Assembly (NCBI GenBank): GCA_964569695.1
Contig: CAZMUA010000012.1
Location: 37,579 to 101,578 of the forward strand
DNA length: 64,000 nucleotides
Source of the DNA: UBA8106 sp964569695
GTDB taxonomy: Bacteria; Acidobacteriota; Vicinamibacteria; Vicinamibacterales; UBA823
Direction: 5' to 3'
Below, piece after piece: positions 16,469 through 25,193 of this stretch; positions within the stretch are counted from its first letter, which is position 1, and every line of letters starts with the position of its first letter. The notes under the pieces are model-generated. The model was not told the origin of the DNA, made no database searches, and saw nothing but the letters and a program-made list of their open reading frames with translations. A program made the position numbers and the translations under genes.

Positions 16469-17098
16469 TTAGGAATCCTCGGCACGCACTTCGGAGTTAC
16501 CCGTACTCAAGAGAGACGCAAGTCGTAACGAGACAGACGAAAAAACTTCGTCGGCAACATCTTCCTTAGATTGTTCACCATCCACACGCACCCACGCCTC
16601 TTCTAATTGCTCAATATAACTCTTGCGAACTCGACCAAGCAGCGCTAGGTCGCGCTCGTACCGGTCGCGACCAACTGACTTCCGTCGAGCTGCAGTCTCA
16701 GGCATGATGTCAAGAAACACTGTCAGGTTTGGCTCCGGTAAGAAGCGCTGAATATCAGTCAACCATGCAGGATCCAGCGCCTGCGCTGTACCATAAGCAA
16801 TGCTAGACGCCACATACCGATCGCAGATGATTACAAGACCGCCAGTCAACCATCGCTCCAGGTCGCTCCGACGTTCATATCTATTGGCTACGTAGAGCAA
16901 TTGCATCACATCACTGGGATAATCTCGCTCACCCTGCAGCGCCCTAGCGATCTCCTCACCAATAGAGGTACCGTAGTCTGGAAAGGAAACAACTCGTGAT
17001 TTATTACCATTTTCTCGCAATCTGTCACGCAGCAGTTGCGCCTGGGTCTCTTTTCCACTTTGATCAAGGCCTTCGAACGCTATTAAAACTCCTGCCAT
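16469..17098 (-). CDS. tmk: Thymidylate kinase
   Basis: About 209 residues. It phosphorylates dTMP to dTDP. The P-loop reads FEGLDQSGKETQ (about 7-18), with Asp in place of the commoner GxxGxGK spacing residue and Glu after the Lys. The DR(Y) motif is VIICDRYVASSIAYG, and the substrate region LPEPNLTVFLD follows. The ATG at 17098 has GGAG five bases upstream; a TTG at 17116 would only add six residues. It starts eight bases after the lysA stop and is co-transcribed with it. Confidence 0.93.
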   Translation of the reverse strand: MAGVLIAFEGLDQSGKETQAQLLRDRLRENGNKSRVVSFPDYGTSIGEEIARALQGERDYPSDVMQLLYVANRYERRSDLERWLTGGLVIICDRYVASSIAYGTAQALDPAWLTDIQRFLPEPNLTVFLDIMPETAARRKSVGRDRYERDLALLGRVRKSYIEQLEEAWVRVDGEQSKEDVADEVFSSVSLRLASLLSTGNSEVRAEDS

Positions 17099-17106
17099 GT
17101 GTGCTC

Positions 17107-18357
17107 CTATAAACAATGGAACTCGTCAGTCAGCATTCCCTCAAGTGACTCACGAGATTTAATAAGTCGCCATTGTTCCCCTTCGACCAACACTTCAGCT
17201 GGCCGAGGTCGACGATTGTAATTCGATGACATCGTGGAACCGTAAGCACCTGCATCAAGAATTCCAATGACATCTCCAACTTCCAATGGCGGTAAACAAT
17301 GATCCGTGCCGAAAGAATCACTGCTCTCGCAAAGCGGTCCGACAACATCATACATAGTACTTGACCCACTCCTAGCGACTGCCGGTATTAGGCGATGCCG
17401 AGCACCATACAGTGCTGGACGCATAAATTCGCTCATGCCAGCATCGAGAACAGCAAAAAACCTGTTAGTTGACTGTTTCTTTACATCAACCACGCGTGAG
17501 ATTAACGCGCCAGCAGGACCCACAAGCCAGCGTCCTGGCTCAAGCAACATCGTTAAATTAGAACCGTGAAATTCGTCTATTAACATCGTTACATAGTCAG
17601 TAATCTCGAGTACTTTTGATCCATCATGGGAAATTCCTAGTCCGCCACCAACATCTACATTTTCCAAGACAATACCAGACTGGGCGAGCTCTTGAGCTAA
17701 GTCGATTAGCATGCGTGTCGCTTGACGAATTGGTTCGATCATTACAATCTGAGAACCGATATGCGCATGGACACCGACGAGCTTCAATTCTTCTCTTCTC
17801 GCTGCTTCACGATAAATCGTCAAGGCATCTTCAATTGGAACGCCAAACTTAGCACGTTGGATACCAGTCGAAATATGAGGGTGACTGAGAGCGTCGATAC
17901 CAGGATTGATCCGAACAGATACATTGGCTATTAGTTTATGGCCGCGTGCTATCTCCTGAATCCGCGCCAATTCCCCTGGCGACTCTACATTAATTGTCTT
18001 AACGCCGAGAGAAACAGCCTTGAGCAGTTCATCCCTTGTTTTTCCAACACCCGTGAATACAATTTCTTGTGGCGTGTATCCAGCCCGTAAAGCCACTTCC
18101 ATTTCTCCACCTGAATTGACATCGACAGAGGCCCCTAAGCCTCGAAGCAATTTCACGATGCCAAGTGTTGAGTTTGCTTTCAAAGCGTAATGCACAGAAT
18201 GCGGGTATTTTGACAATGAGCGAGTTAGCTCAAGGTACCGCCGACTAATTTCGTCAGCACTGTAGACGTATGAAGGCGTCCCAACTGCATCGGCAAGATC
18301 GACTAGTCGCACGCCATCACAACTCAAGATGCCTTGATAATCATGAAATCCAGTCAT
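17107..18357 (-). CDS. lysA: Diaminopimelate decarboxylase
   Basis: About 416 residues. It is the last step of lysine synthesis and is PLP-dependent. The PLP-binding lysine is in YALKANSTLG (Lys60 from this start). Later come the HAHIGSQI, DVGGGLGI and EPGRWLVG motifs of fold-III decarboxylases, and the C-terminal GPLCESSD and GAYG..MSSNYN.RPRP segments specific to LysA. The ATG at 18357 matches the family N-terminus; a longer in-frame start at 18450 adds 31 unconserved residues. It is followed by tmk in the same unit. Confidence 0.95.
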   Translation of the reverse strand: MTGFHDYQGILSCDGVRLVDLADAVGTPSYVYSADEISRRYLELTRSLSKYPHSVHYALKANSTLGIVKLLRGLGASVDVNSGGEMEVALRAGYTPQEIVFTGVGKTRDELLKAVSLGVKTINVESPGELARIQEIARGHKLIANVSVRINPGIDALSHPHISTGIQRAKFGVPIEDALTIYREAARREELKLVGVHAHIGSQIVMIEPIRQATRMLIDLAQELAQSGIVLENVDVGGGLGISHDGSKVLEITDYVTMLIDEFHGSNLTMLLEPGRWLVGPAGALISRVVDVKKQSTNRFFAVLDAGMSEFMRPALYGARHRLIPAVARSGSSTMYDVVGPLCESSDSFGTDHCLPPLEVGDVIGILDAGAYGSTMSSNYNRRPRPAEVLVEGEQWRLIKSRESLEGMLTDEFHCL

Positions 18358-18564
18358 AATCAATAGCTGTATATTATGAAAACGCCTACCATCTGAAACA
18401 GTCGACCACGGCTGACAAACTAACGCTTCGCCGCACAACCCCAAGATCACTAGGGTCTAAGGTTGAAATTGGCCAAAGAGGAGATCAATTGATTCGAGAA
18501 CCGCAGGTTGACTGTTCAATAAATCGTATCCTGCGAAGAAAGCGAACAACGGTTAACTGGTAAT

Positions 18565-19482
18565 TTAAACAGATCGCTTCGCAGGAAGTGCCATAGGATC
18601 CGCAATAACTGTTTGGTCCGCTGGGGCTTCATCGATTTGCCAAGCGTTAACATCTTCAAGGACTTTCGCAGCGAAATCTGTATGGAGCTTGTGTCCACCA
18701 CGATGTGCGACCACATGTCCGATAATAGGATAGCCAAGCAACACCAGGTCGCCAACCACGTCAAGAATTTTATGCCGAACAAACTCATCTTCATAGCGAA
18801 GCACGCTATTCAAGACCCCTGTTTCACCAAGGACAACAGCATTATCAAGCGATCCTCCAAGGGCCAGTCCTTGACGTCGTAGCATCTCGACTTCCTTCAG
18901 AAAGCCGAAGGTGCGTGCTGGTGCGATTTGATCGATGAAGGCTGTTTCATCTAATAGGATTGTCCGAGACTGATGACGTAATAACGGATGATCGAAACTG
19001 ATGCTGTAGGTCACCTTAAACTGCTCTGCAGGGTACAAAGCGATCCGCTTGTCTCCCTGGTCCAAGGAAATAGCGCGCAAAACCCTCAGGTACCGTCTTG
19101 GCATGCCGAGTTGTTTTATTCCAGCTTCCTGAATCAAATAGACGAACGGCGCAGCGCTGCCATCCATGATCGGGACCTCTGGAGAGTTCAACTCAACTAT
19201 CACGTTATCAACACCAAGACTCACCAGAGCAGAAAGTAGGTGTTCGACGGTGTCGACTGAAGCAGCATCACGCGAGAGACCCGTCGCATAACCTGTCGCA
19301 TAGCGGATGCTCGATAAATTTTCAACAGTGGCAGGTATCTCTAAGCCACCAAGGTCGAAACGCTGAAAACGAATGCCGTAATCTGCTGGTGCCGGTTTGA
19401 GTGACAACGTAACCTTATTGCCGGAATGCAGGCCAATGCCGGCGCAAGAAACAGCCCGTCGTAAAGTTCTTTGCACTTTCAT
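18565..19482 (-). CDS. lpxC: UDP-3-O-acyl-N-acetylglucosamine deacetylase LpxC
   Basis: 305 residues. It is the committed, zinc-dependent step of lipid A synthesis and shows the organism has a Gram-negative outer membrane. The metal and catalytic residues are visible: His81 in TVEHLLSAL, His237 and Asp241 in RHKILDVVGD, and His264 in RGGHKLH. MDGSAAPF and the N-terminal GIGLHSG also match. It reads left, with a promoter candidate at 19531-19559 and GGGAAG just before the ATG. No other lipid A gene is in the window. Confidence 0.96.
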   Translation of the reverse strand: MKVQRTLRRAVSCAGIGLHSGNKVTLSLKPAPADYGIRFQRFDLGGLEIPATVENLSSIRYATGYATGLSRDAASVDTVEHLLSALVSLGVDNVIVELNSPEVPIMDGSAAPFVYLIQEAGIKQLGMPRRYLRVLRAISLDQGDKRIALYPAEQFKVTYSISFDHPLLRHQSRTILLDETAFIDQIAPARTFGFLKEVEMLRRQGLALGGSLDNAVVLGETGVLNSVLRYEDEFVRHKILDVVGDLVLLGYPIIGHVVAHRGGHKLHTDFAAKVLEDVNAWQIDEAPADQTVIADPMALPAKRSV

Positions 19483-19501
19483 ATCTTCCCGGCTAATAAC
19501 T

Positions 19502-19572
19502 ATAAGGCTTTTACCAATCTACTGCCATGTATTGTGATTCTTTTAGAATTATCGGTCAAGATAAGGCTTTTA
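19502..19572. repeat. Direct repeat of 12 bases bracketing the lpxC promoter candidate
   Basis: ATAAGGCTTTTA occurs at 19502-19513 and again at 19561-19572, 59 bases apart start to start. The two copies sit on either side of the candidate -35/-10 pair of lpxC, one near the start codon and one just upstream of the -35. They could be paired regulator sites; chance duplication in AT-rich DNA is also possible. Confidence 0.3.
19531..19559 (-). promoter_or_regulatory. Candidate sigma-70 promoter for lpxC
   Basis: On the minus strand TTGACC (19554-19559) and CACAAT (19531-19536) are 17 bases apart, matching the consensus at 5 of 6 and 4 of 6 positions. The expected start point is near 19524, giving a leader of about 40 bases to the lpxC ATG. 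Confidence 0.35.
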
Positions 19573-19634
19573 AACAGCAGATAAACATGCAAGTTAGGAG
19601 TATAGTTCGCTATTTTTTGCGTGCTAACCACACA

Positions 19635-22505
19635 TCAAACGACTTTAACTGCTGGATCTCGGTCACCATAGAGAATCCTCGACAAACTCACCCCTGTAAA
19701 TGATTCAGGGTTCTTACAAATAACCTCAGGAGGCCCTTCGGCTACAATCTGCCCTCCCTCTTCACCACCTTCTGGACCTAGATCAATGACATGGTCAGCA
19801 CATTTAATGACATCAAGATTATGCTCAATGACGACTACCGTATTGCCTTGATCTACAAGTTTATTAAGCACGTCCAACAGCTTCCGTGTGTCTTCAAAAT
19901 GGAGTCCAGTCGTTGGTTCATCCAAGATGTATAAACTCCGGCCCGTTCCCCGACGGGCTAGTTCCTTAGCAAGTTTCACTCGCTGTGCTTCTCCTCCGCT
20001 CAAAGTAGTCGCCGACTGGCCAAGTTTGATGTAACCAAGACCTACATCTTGCAACGTTCGAAGTTTCACTTCGATGGGGGGGAAATTTTCAAGGAACGGA
20101 AGAGCCTGATCGACAGCAAGCTCTAGAACGTCAGCTACGGATTTACCTCGATATTTAATCTCTAAGGTTTCACGATTGTACCGACGACCTTTACAGGATT
20201 CACACGTTACATAGACATTAGGTAGAAATTGCATTTCGATCGCAATCACTCCGTCACCTTGACATGTTTCACAGCGTCCACCCTTGACGTTAAATGAAAA
20301 TCTACCTGGGCGAAAACCTCGAGCTTTCGCTTCAGGTAGCATTGCAAACAACTCACGAACAAAAGTGAACAGTCCCGTGTAGGTTGCAGGATTTGATCGT
20401 GGCGTACGACCAATCGGCGATTGGTCAATCTGGATAATTTTATCTATGAACTCGGTGTTATCAATGCGGTCATGCTCTCCGGGTTTGTCAGAGGCTCTGT
20501 ACAAAGTCTTGGCCAACGACCGATAGACAATGTCATTAACAAGGGTCGACTTACCAGAGCCGCTGACTCCAGTAATGGCAGAAAAAACGCCCATAGGAAT
20601 GCGGACATCGATGTTCTTGAGATTATTAGCTTTAGCACCACGCACACACAACGCACCACGTACCGCTTGCCTTCGTTTAGATGGACACGGAATGTTTCGT
20701 TCGCCACGAAGATACTGGCCCGTTAGGGAATTACTCTTGCGATGCAGTAATGCCTCAACCTCACCTTGAAAAATCACTCGGCCACCATGTTCACCGGCAC
20801 CCAATCCAAGATCGATTACATAATCTGCCGAACGAATTGTTTCTTCGTCATGCTCGACAACAATCACGGTATTCCCTAGATCTCGTAGACTGGCGAGCGT
20901 CTCTAGTAAAAGGCGATTATCGCGCTGATGGAGACCAATCGAAGGCTCGTCAAGTACGTACAACACACCAACAAGCTTCGCACCGATCTGAGTTGCTAGT
21001 CTTATGCGTTGACCTTCTCCCCCTGAGAGTGTTGCAGCACTGCGGTCGAGTGCAAGGTACCCAACTCCAACATCATCAAGAAATCGTAACCTTTCAAGAA
21101 TTTCACGAATGATACGACCACTAATTAAGTGTTCACGATCAGTTAATTCCAAGTTTGAAAAAATATTGATAACGTCAGATATTGCCAAACGCACATACTC
21201 AGAAATCGTGCGACCCTTAACTGTCACTCCCCGACTGTGAGGTTTCAATCGCTCACCTTTACACGAATCGCATTTGAGAAGAGCGCGGTACGGTTCGAGT
21301 GTTGTTTGATCGGAAGGGTCTCCTTCCTCGTAACGCTTCCGCATATTTGACACAATGCCTTCAAACCCATTACTCAAAGACTCGCGTTTGCGCGGAACGT
21401 TGCTTCGGTTAGATTTTTTTTCTTTGTTATCAATCCTTCGCGAAACCTCTGGACGACCGTAAAACAGTAATTCCTTCATCTTTTTAGGTAAGGCACGAAA
21501 CGGTTTATCGAGAGGCACCTTGAACTTACGGTTGATACGCAACAGTGCTTCGCGAACCAGTTTTTTGTCTCCCTGCACCCAAGGCTCGATTGCGCCATCA
21601 AGGAGTGAACGTGACGAGTCAGGAACGATCCGCGTAGGATCGAAATCCTTTACCACGCCAAGACCTTGACAGTTTGTGCAAGCGCCATGGGGAGAATTGA
21701 ATGAAAACGCGCGAGGGGTCATTTCAGGCATACTGATGCCACAATATGCGCACGCTAGCACTCTTGAAAATAATCGGTCTCCGCCTTCGTAACTATTAAT
21801 GATGACAGTATCATCAGCTAGCTTTAGAGCTACTTGGATCGATTCACTGAGTCGCCTCTCCATATCGGGCTTCACAATTAGCCGGTCTACAACTACTTCG
21901 ATGGTATGTTTCCGACGACGGTCAATTCTTAGGTCACTTTCAAGTGTCTGTAACTCACCATCAACGCGCACTCGAGTAAACCCTTTACTTCGCAGAGCGG
22001 CCAGTTCTTTCTTGAACTCACCCTTCCGTCCTCTGACAATCGGTGCAAGAATGTTGACGCGCTCACCAGTTGGATCAGCTTTCACCAAGTCGATGATTTG
22101 CTCTACCGATTGGGAGGCAATCTCTCGTCCGCACTGCGCACAGTGCGGTAAGCCAATACTAGCGAAGAGTAATCTGAGGTAGTCATATACCTCAGTAACC
22201 GTACCAACGGTTGACCTCGGGTTAGACCCCGTTGTCTTTTGCTCAATTGAAATGGAGGGTGACAGGCCGTCTATTGCATCAACGTCAGGCTTCTCCATCT
22301 GTTCAAGAAACTGACGAGCGTAAGCCGACAATGACTCAACATACCTGCGTTGTCCTTCAGCATACACAGTGTCAAATGCTAGTGACGATTTCCCTGAACC
22401 AGAAAGTCCAGTAATGACAACGAGCTGATCCCGTGGGATGTCAACGTCAATATTCTTGAGATTGTTAACGCGTGCACCGCGTACGGCGATTGTTTCGTGT
22501 GACAT
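19635..22505 (-). CDS. uvrA: UvrABC system protein A
   Basis: 956 residues, normal length. It is the damage-recognition ATPase of nucleotide excision repair. Two ABC modules are visible: Walker A GLSGSGKSS (about 32-40) and GVSGSGKST in the second half, signatures LSGGEGQR and LSGGEAQR, and Walker B LYVLDEPSIGLHQRD and LYILDEPTTGLHFED. Zinc-binding cysteine pairs occur in CAYCG....CTNCQG, in CDSCKG and in CETCQG...CESCKG. I see no LexA-type box of the Escherichia coli form upstream. It reads left, 152 bases ahead of lpxC. Confidence 0.98.
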   Translation of the reverse strand: MSHETIAVRGARVNNLKNIDVDIPRDQLVVITGLSGSGKSSLAFDTVYAEGQRRYVESLSAYARQFLEQMEKPDVDAIDGLSPSISIEQKTTGSNPRSTVGTVTEVYDYLRLLFASIGLPHCAQCGREIASQSVEQIIDLVKADPTGERVNILAPIVRGRKGEFKKELAALRSKGFTRVRVDGELQTLESDLRIDRRRKHTIEVVVDRLIVKPDMERRLSESIQVALKLADDTVIINSYEGGDRLFSRVLACAYCGISMPEMTPRAFSFNSPHGACTNCQGLGVVKDFDPTRIVPDSSRSLLDGAIEPWVQGDKKLVREALLRINRKFKVPLDKPFRALPKKMKELLFYGRPEVSRRIDNKEKKSNRSNVPRKRESLSNGFEGIVSNMRKRYEEGDPSDQTTLEPYRALLKCDSCKGERLKPHSRGVTVKGRTISEYVRLAISDVINIFSNLELTDREHLISGRIIREILERLRFLDDVGVGYLALDRSAATLSGGEGQRIRLATQIGAKLVGVLYVLDEPSIGLHQRDNRLLLETLASLRDLGNTVIVVEHDEETIRSADYVIDLGLGAGEHGGRVIFQGEVEALLHRKSNSLTGQYLRGERNIPCPSKRRQAVRGALCVRGAKANNLKNIDVRIPMGVFSAITGVSGSGKSTLVNDIVYRSLAKTLYRASDKPGEHDRIDNTEFIDKIIQIDQSPIGRTPRSNPATYTGLFTFVRELFAMLPEAKARGFRPGRFSFNVKGGRCETCQGDGVIAIEMQFLPNVYVTCESCKGRRYNRETLEIKYRGKSVADVLELAVDQALPFLENFPPIEVKLRTLQDVGLGYIKLGQSATTLSGGEAQRVKLAKELARRGTGRSLYILDEPTTGLHFEDTRKLLDVLNKLVDQGNTVVVIEHNLDVIKCADHVIDLGPEGGEEGGQIVAEGPPEVICKNPESFTGVSLSRILYGDRDPAVKVV

Positions 22506-22652
22506 ATCGCACGGTCAGGCTGGTCTTATCAATGCTAAACCCTAATATTTTATCACCAACTTGTTAGACTTTATTCAAGTGCCAGGACCCGAAGGGTAGA
22601 TCGCAACCAAATTAACAACAACTACCGAGACTTATGGTGCAAATCACCCAAG

Positions 22653-23651
22653 TTAAACGTTTAAGTGATACGCAACTTCATTGGATGTCACAACGAGGCC
22701 ACCGTTAGGATTAATGGCTACCCCAACCAGTTCCGGTGCAGTCAAAACCTGCTCTGTCTTACCCTGATCCGTGACACGGTAAAGACCACTAGCACCAGCA
22801 AGCGCTTCAACGATGTAGAGTGTCCCATGTTTATCAAACGTTAATCCCTGAGGCCGGCCGAATACAGTACCTAGAGACTGAACTTCGCCTTGTCTATTTA
22901 TACGATAGATGGTATCAGTCGACGAAAGAGTTGGGGCCGATACGTATAAAGCTTGATCGTTGGGTCGCACTGTAAGGTGAAATGCTGCAACACTAGCTGG
23001 CAGCGAAGCAAAAACAGACTTCTTACCGGCTTGATCGACTTTAAAAATCGTACCAGAACGGTCACCAACAAACAAAGTGCCATCACTGTCAAATGCCAAT
23101 CCACTCGCAACGCCCAAATCTGTCGCAAACGTCTCGACCTGTCCTGTTGGCGAAACACGGTAAACAGTCCCCTCAAACCGACTCGACACATAAAGTTGAT
23201 CGAAGCTATCGAACACCATTGAGGTGGGATTGGCAATGCCAGACACGAAGGGTTCGCGATTACCATTTGGCGTGACACGAAAAATAGAAACTGGAGCCTG
23301 GTGCTCACGAGTCCCACTAAAAGTCACGTACAAGTTACCAGCACGATCAAAAGCGGGACTGTCAACTTGATGTAAACTCGTGGCAACCGGCGCACCGAGG
23401 TTAACCTCAGCCGTCGCTGATCGCTGTCCACCAATCGTAATCAGAGCTCGGCCAGTCGGCACACCTACAGGCACCAAAACCCTAAGAAGTCTTGACGATG
23501 CAAATACAATCCTGCTGAAAACCTCACCAATCCTAACTTCCGGTAACTCTCCAACTTCATCAAAAAAACCTTCACCCTCAATCGTGACACGCCCCCCCTC
23601 GATTGCCCAAGAGGGACGAACAACTGTCATGTTGGTTAACTTATGAGGCAT
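22653..23651 (-). CDS. IPT/TIG domain plus NHL-type beta-propeller protein
   Basis: 332 residues. An immunoglobulin-like IPT/TIG domain (about 8-90, with the typical GGRVTIEGEGF and PTGRALITIGG segments) is followed by six-bladed propeller repeats (about 95-325), each with a core such as PTSMVFDSFDQLYVSS or ASGLAFDSDGTLFVGD, as in NHL, SMP-30 and gluconolactonase-like proteins. No signal peptide is obvious, which is odd for a TIG/propeller protein, so it may be cytoplasmic or the true start may differ (second ATG at 23630). No catalytic residues can be assigned. It reads left and ends 147 bases before uvrA. Confidence 0.75.
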   Translation of the reverse strand: MPHKLTNMTVVRPSWAIEGGRVTIEGEGFFDEVGELPEVRIGEVFSRIVFASSRLLRVLVPVGVPTGRALITIGGQRSATAEVNLGAPVATSLHQVDSPAFDRAGNLYVTFSGTREHQAPVSIFRVTPNGNREPFVSGIANPTSMVFDSFDQLYVSSRFEGTVYRVSPTGQVETFATDLGVASGLAFDSDGTLFVGDRSGTIFKVDQAGKKSVFASLPASVAAFHLTVRPNDQALYVSAPTLSSTDTIYRINRQGEVQSLGTVFGRPQGLTFDKHGTLYIVEALAGASGLYRVTDQGKTEQVLTAPELVGVAINPNGGLVVTSNEVAYHLNV

Positions 23652-23722
23652 GCAAGTAGAGAGATCTCAATAACGCAGATCCGTAATTCAAAATCAAGTG
23701 GTGGATTCAAGGTTCTTCAACT

Positions 23723-24256
23723 TTAAGAATCGTCTAATTCGATGTTCCAGTAAATGTAATCGCGCCAGCTTTCTGGAGTTTCACGGAGACCGACCGAGAT
23801 TCTGATAGCCGGTGTCCGTGTGGGTCGTTTAGGCATGCGAATCAGTCGCATGCCAGCCTCAGCTGGCGTCCTACCGCCTTTACTTCGATTACAAGTAATG
23901 CAGCAGGTGACAATATTCTCCCAATCCTTTCGTCCACCCTGCGCAACCGGAACAATGTGGTCAAACGTAAGGTCAGTCGAGGGTGGTGTCTGCCCACAAT
24001 ACTGACAAGCGTGATGATCCCGAGCGTAGATATTCGCACGGGAAAACGGAACTGTGTCGAAACGCCGCTTAATCTTAATATAACGAAGAAGTCGAATAAC
24101 CGATGGCAATTTAATACTAAACGAAACCGAACGAATCTCACGATCGTAGACCGAAACAACTTCTACCTTACCTTGACATAAAAGTGTGATGGCTTTCTGC
24201 CAGTTCACTACCTTCAGTGGTTCGTATGTAGCATTAAGTAGAAGGGTTTGTTCCAT
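23723..24256 (-). CDS. HNH endonuclease family protein
   Basis: 177 residues. The HNH core spans about 81-130: CQYCG (Cys84, Cys87), FDHIVPVAQGG (His100), the Asn in WENIVTCC (Asn114) and CITCNRSKGG (Cys119, Cys122), giving both the ββα-metal nuclease residues and the structural zinc. The N-terminus MEQTLLLNATYEPL and the WQKAITLLCQGKVEV segment are typical of a widespread, stand-alone HNH family whose cellular role is not established. It reads left, ten bases after the DapA-like gene starts its unit's neighbour. It is not associated with a phage or intron. Confidence 0.85.
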   Translation of the reverse strand: MEQTLLLNATYEPLKVVNWQKAITLLCQGKVEVVSVYDREIRSVSFSIKLPSVIRLLRYIKIKRRFDTVPFSRANIYARDHHACQYCGQTPPSTDLTFDHIVPVAQGGRKDWENIVTCCITCNRSKGGRTPAEAGMRLIRMPKRPTRTPAIRISVGLRETPESWRDYIYWNIELDDS

Positions 24257-24265
24257 ACCTAAACA

Positions 24266-25162
24266 TCACAATCCGACGGGAATCTCCTCGCTAATCAAAG
24301 CGATAGCCTCTCGTATCTGGTCAATGCCTTCAGGAGGAACCGGTAGCACCGGGTACCGGGGAGGACCTCCATAAAAACCAGTAAGATCCAAGGCTGCTTT
24401 CAATCCTGGAACTCCATAAACGGTTGTAACAAGATTCGCAAGTGGGGTCAGTTGTCGCTGCACGACAAGAGCTTGATCTAACTTGTGCTCTTGAACTAAC
24501 TGTAACAATTTAATGCAAAGTGCAGGTTGTACAGCGGCAAGAGCCAGAATTCCTCCTATGGCGCCGACACAGAGACTCGCAAAAAACGTCGGCGCTGAAC
24601 CCACTAAAACACTGAAGCCTGGACTCGCTTTAACAACTAGATCGCCAACCTGCTCAATACTTCCACCAGACTCTTTAATGCCGATTATATTGGGATGCTC
24701 CGACAACTTGCCAACTGCGATTGGTGACAAGTTGACGCCAGTTGCTGCCGAAAAATTATAGAGCAGGACTGGAATCGGAGCTGCATCTGCAACAACCGTA
24801 TAGTGCCTAATCAAAGCTTCCTCAGTCATCAGTCTCTTAAAAAAAGACGGCGTGCGGACGAGCACAGCATCTGCACCAGCGTCCGCAGCACGACCCGTTG
24901 CTATAACTGTGGCACGAGTCGATTCTCGTCCAGTTCCGGCAATTACCAAACGGCCTGCTGATATCACCGTTCTGGTAGTCGCAATAAGCTGGTCTGCCTC
25001 GTCATCGTTAACCTGCGCCGACTCACCGTTAGTACCAAGCACAACGATTCCAGCAAGGTCAGTCTCCATCCAGCGCGCGAGATTATCACGTAGAGCACCA
25101 AGATCGAGTTCGTCATCGACAAATGGAGTTGGTATCGGCGCAAAGACTCCACAAAGATTCAC
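24266..25162 (-). CDS. Dihydrodipicolinate synthase/N-acetylneuraminate lyase family aldolase
   Basis: 298 residues forming a single (βα)8 aldolase. The Schiff-base lysine is Lys163 in GIKESGG, the conserved Tyr135 is in LLYNFSA, and the GTNGES loop is at 43-48. The GIKESGG and YNF contexts are closer to 4-hydroxy-2-oxoglutarate aldolase-like and other DapA paralogues than to standard lysine-pathway DapA, so I do not assign dapA. The GTG start has AAAGGAG seven bases upstream. It follows the DapB-like gene by 31 bases, so the two probably act in one pathway, which is not known. Confidence 0.82.
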   Translation of the reverse strand: MNLCGVFAPIPTPFVDDELDLGALRDNLARWMETDLAGIVVLGTNGESAQVNDDEADQLIATTRTVISAGRLVIAGTGRESTRATVIATGRAADAGADAVLVRTPSFFKRLMTEEALIRHYTVVADAAPIPVLLYNFSAATGVNLSPIAVGKLSEHPNIIGIKESGGSIEQVGDLVVKASPGFSVLVGSAPTFFASLCVGAIGGILALAAVQPALCIKLLQLVQEHKLDQALVVQRQLTPLANLVTTVYGVPGLKAALDLTGFYGGPPRYPVLPVPPEGIDQIREAIALISEEIPVGL

Positions 25163-25193
25163 ACAGACTCTCCTTTAAGCAAGTATCCCATCG

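Noticed and set aside
20681..21112. 143-codon frame inside uvrA on the opposite strand
   Set aside because: It is a shadow of uvrA with no ribosome binding site or motif support.
19635..22652. LexA-type SOS box upstream of uvrA
   Set aside because: No CTGT-N8-ACAG-like site is present; weak partial matches are not convincing.
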